DNA from: Chloroflexota bacterium
Lineage (GTDB): Bacteria > Chloroflexota > Anaerolineae > Aggregatilineales > UBA2796
Assembly: GCA_017743585.1 (NCBI GenBank)
Contig: JAGHYP010000140.1
Span: 1 to 7,244, forward strand
Direction of reading: 5' to 3'
Length of the DNA stretch: 7,244 nt
In this document: positions 6,536 through 7,244 of the stretch, piece by piece
Layout of the letters: each line of letters opens with the position of its first letter
Position numbering within the stretch: position 1 is the stretch's first letter
Notes under the pieces: model-generated
The model's database searches: none
What the model saw: the letters and a program-made list of their open reading frames with translations, nothing else
Told to the model about the DNA's origin: nothing
Made by a program: the position numbers and the translations under genes

Positions 6536-7061
6536 ACTCAGAGCCGCGAGCGATCACGATAGCGCCGACCATCGCCGCTTCCAACAGCAGCGACGCCACG
6601 ATGAACGGCAACACATACTGATTTAGGTCTACCAGCGCAATGCCCAGCTCGCGCAGGCTCTCGCCCGTGATCTCGCTGAGCGGCTGGCTCGCCAGGAGCG
6701 GCGTGTTGCCCGCGCTTGCCAGCACCAAGCCCAGCACAATCACGCTGAAGGTGATCGCCGCGCCCAGCAAGCTGAACAGCCATTGGCTATTCGGCGCTTC
6801 GCGCAAGCCCATCAGCCGCCGCGTCAGCATGATCGCGAAGATGATCAGCACCACAATCGCGCCAATGTAGACCAACACTTGAACAGCAGCGAGGAACGGC
6901 GCCGCCAGCAGCACGAAAAAGCCCGCCACGCCGAACAGGCTGATGATCAGCCACAAAGCGGCATGGAACAGATTGCTGCTCGTGACCGTCCCGATGCCGC
7001 CGCCGATGATGAACACTGTGAACAAACCGAAGATTGCCCACTGCCCGAACTCAGCTTGCAT
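6534..7061 (-). CDS. nuoJ: NADH-quinone oxidoreductase subunit J
   Basis: A 175-residue, five-helix membrane protein, homologous to mitochondrial ND6, in the core of the complex I membrane arm beside NuoK and NuoH. Seen: helix 1 at about 8-26; NLFHAALWLIISLFGVAGFF at 30-49, matching the family helix 2; the diagnostic helix 3 FLAAVQVLVYIGAIVVLIIF at 56-75, with the conserved Tyr65-Ile-Gly where family structures show a helix distortion tied to conformational coupling; a basic turn at 80-82 (TRR); helix 4 at about 95-116; a polar loop at 117-145; and helix 5 QYVLPFIVASLLLEAAMVGA at 148-167. Length is normal. The ATG at 7061 has AGGA 6 nt upstream. The stop overlaps the nuoK Shine-Dalgarno. The upstream gene ends 33 nt away. 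Confidence 0.95.
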   Translation of the reverse strand: MQAEFGQWAIFGLFTVFIIGGGIGTVTSSNLFHAALWLIISLFGVAGFFVLLAAPFLAAVQVLVYIGAIVVLIIFAIMLTRRLMGLREAPNSQWLFSLLGAAITFSVIVLGLVLASAGNTPLLASQPLSEITGESLRELGIALVDLNQYVLPFIVASLLLEAAMVGAIVIARGSE

Positions 7062-7067
7062 GAGACA

Positions 7068-7071
7068 TCCT
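7068..7071 (-). promoter_or_regulatory. Shine-Dalgarno site of nuoJ
   Basis: AGGA (within AAAGGA) on the minus strand, 6 nt before the ATG at 7061. An out-of-frame ATG lies between the two, at 7068-7066, but only the 7061 start gives NuoJ. Confidence 0.6.
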
Positions 7072-7094
7072 TTCCCAATACGAGTGCCGTGCTG

Positions 7095-7225
7095 TCAGTC
7101 AGATGCCATAGCTGGCGCGCGCACGGGTGCTACAGGTCGTATGCCCAGCTTGGCGCGCTGCGCCTCGCCATAGCGGTGCAAGAGTTGCGTCGCCACCACG
7201 AACAGGATCACGTTCGCGATGAGCA
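7095..7225 (-). CDS. nuoH: C-terminal 42 residues of a membrane protein, probably NADH-quinone oxidoreductase subunit H (partial)
   Basis: The open frame enters at the right edge and ends at TGA 7097-7095. It encodes a hydrophobic segment (LIANVILFVVATQLL) followed by a polar, basic, proline-rich tail (HRYGEAQRAKLG, then PVAPVRAPA and MASD). One membrane helix at the very C-terminus followed by a short cytoplasmic tail fits the end of NuoH/ND1, the quinone-site subunit usually encoded just upstream of I and J. NuoI, the usual immediate neighbour of nuoJ, is a soluble ferredoxin-like protein without such a helix, so it is a poor fit. Too little is visible for certainty: no diagnostic NuoH motif falls in this fragment, and another small membrane protein is possible. 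The gene is cut at 7225 by adapter sequence, so any residues read beyond that point would be false; the adapter adds an in-frame TAA. Confidence 0.5.
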
Positions 7226-7244
7226 CTGTCTCTTATACACATCT
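7226..7244. other. Tn5 mosaic end / Nextera adapter remnant (sequencing artefact)
   Basis: The last 19 bases read CTGTCTCTTATACACATCT. This is the exact reverse complement of the 19-bp Tn5 mosaic end used in tagmentation libraries. It sits flush with the window end and interrupts an open coding frame. It is untrimmed adapter, not a natural transposon end: no transposase gene or target duplication is present. Confidence 0.97.

Noticed and set aside
6187..6537. GTG start for nuoK at 6537
   Set aside because: The downstream ATG at 6525 gives the family N-terminus and has GAGGAG upstream; the GTG start would put that motif inside the gene.
7226..7244. A natural transposon end
   Set aside because: It is an exact match to the engineered Tn5 mosaic end, placed flush at the sequence terminus with no transposase or target duplication.

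Overview
This 7244-base window is an almost fully coding piece of a respiratory complex I (NADH-quinone oxidoreductase, NDH-1) operon. All genes lie on the minus strand, so the operon reads from right to left. In transcription order it holds the 3' end of a membrane-protein gene that is probably nuoH (7225-7095), nuoJ (7061-6534), nuoK (6525-6187), nuoL (5994-3556), a first nuoM (3544-1922), a second and clearly different nuoM (1905-217), and the first 71 codons of nuoN (213-1, cut by the window edge). No RNA genes, CRISPR arrays, insertion sequences or convincing promoters or terminators were seen. The last 19 bases (7226-7244) are exactly the Tn5 mosaic-end sequence of Nextera-type libraries. 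They are leftover sequencing adapter, so the natural sequence ends at 7225 and the window is probably a whole short-read contig.

The junctions are tight: J-K 8 nt or an overlap depending on the start, L-M1 11 nt, M1-M2 16 nt, M2-N 3 nt. Shine-Dalgarno motifs often lie on or beside the preceding stop codon, which suggests one transcript with coupled translation. The exception is a 192-nt spacer between nuoK and nuoL. It contains a start-less open frame that could be a decayed small gene.

The gene products form the proton-pumping membrane arm of complex I. NuoH, J and K connect the quinone site to the arm. NuoN, two NuoMs and NuoL are the antiporter-like pumping modules. The L-M-M-N order with two NuoMs matches the '2M' complex I type, which is thought to carry a fifth antiporter-like module. 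NuoL supports this: its lateral-helix region is about 25-30 residues longer than usual, and the extra length looks like a 30-residue tandem duplication still visible in the DNA. The second NuoM keeps most pump residues but has Leu273 where the TM7 lysine of NuoL, NuoM and NuoN is normally found. NuoL also carries a loop with 15 histidines in 41 residues and an extra C-terminal hydrophobic segment.

The source is a GC-rich bacterium. Operon architecture and the general look of the NuoM and NuoL proteins suggest Chloroflexota, but this is a recognition-based inference. Nitrospira and other lineages with a duplicated nuoM are not excluded. The adapter remnant fits a metagenomic or draft short-read assembly.
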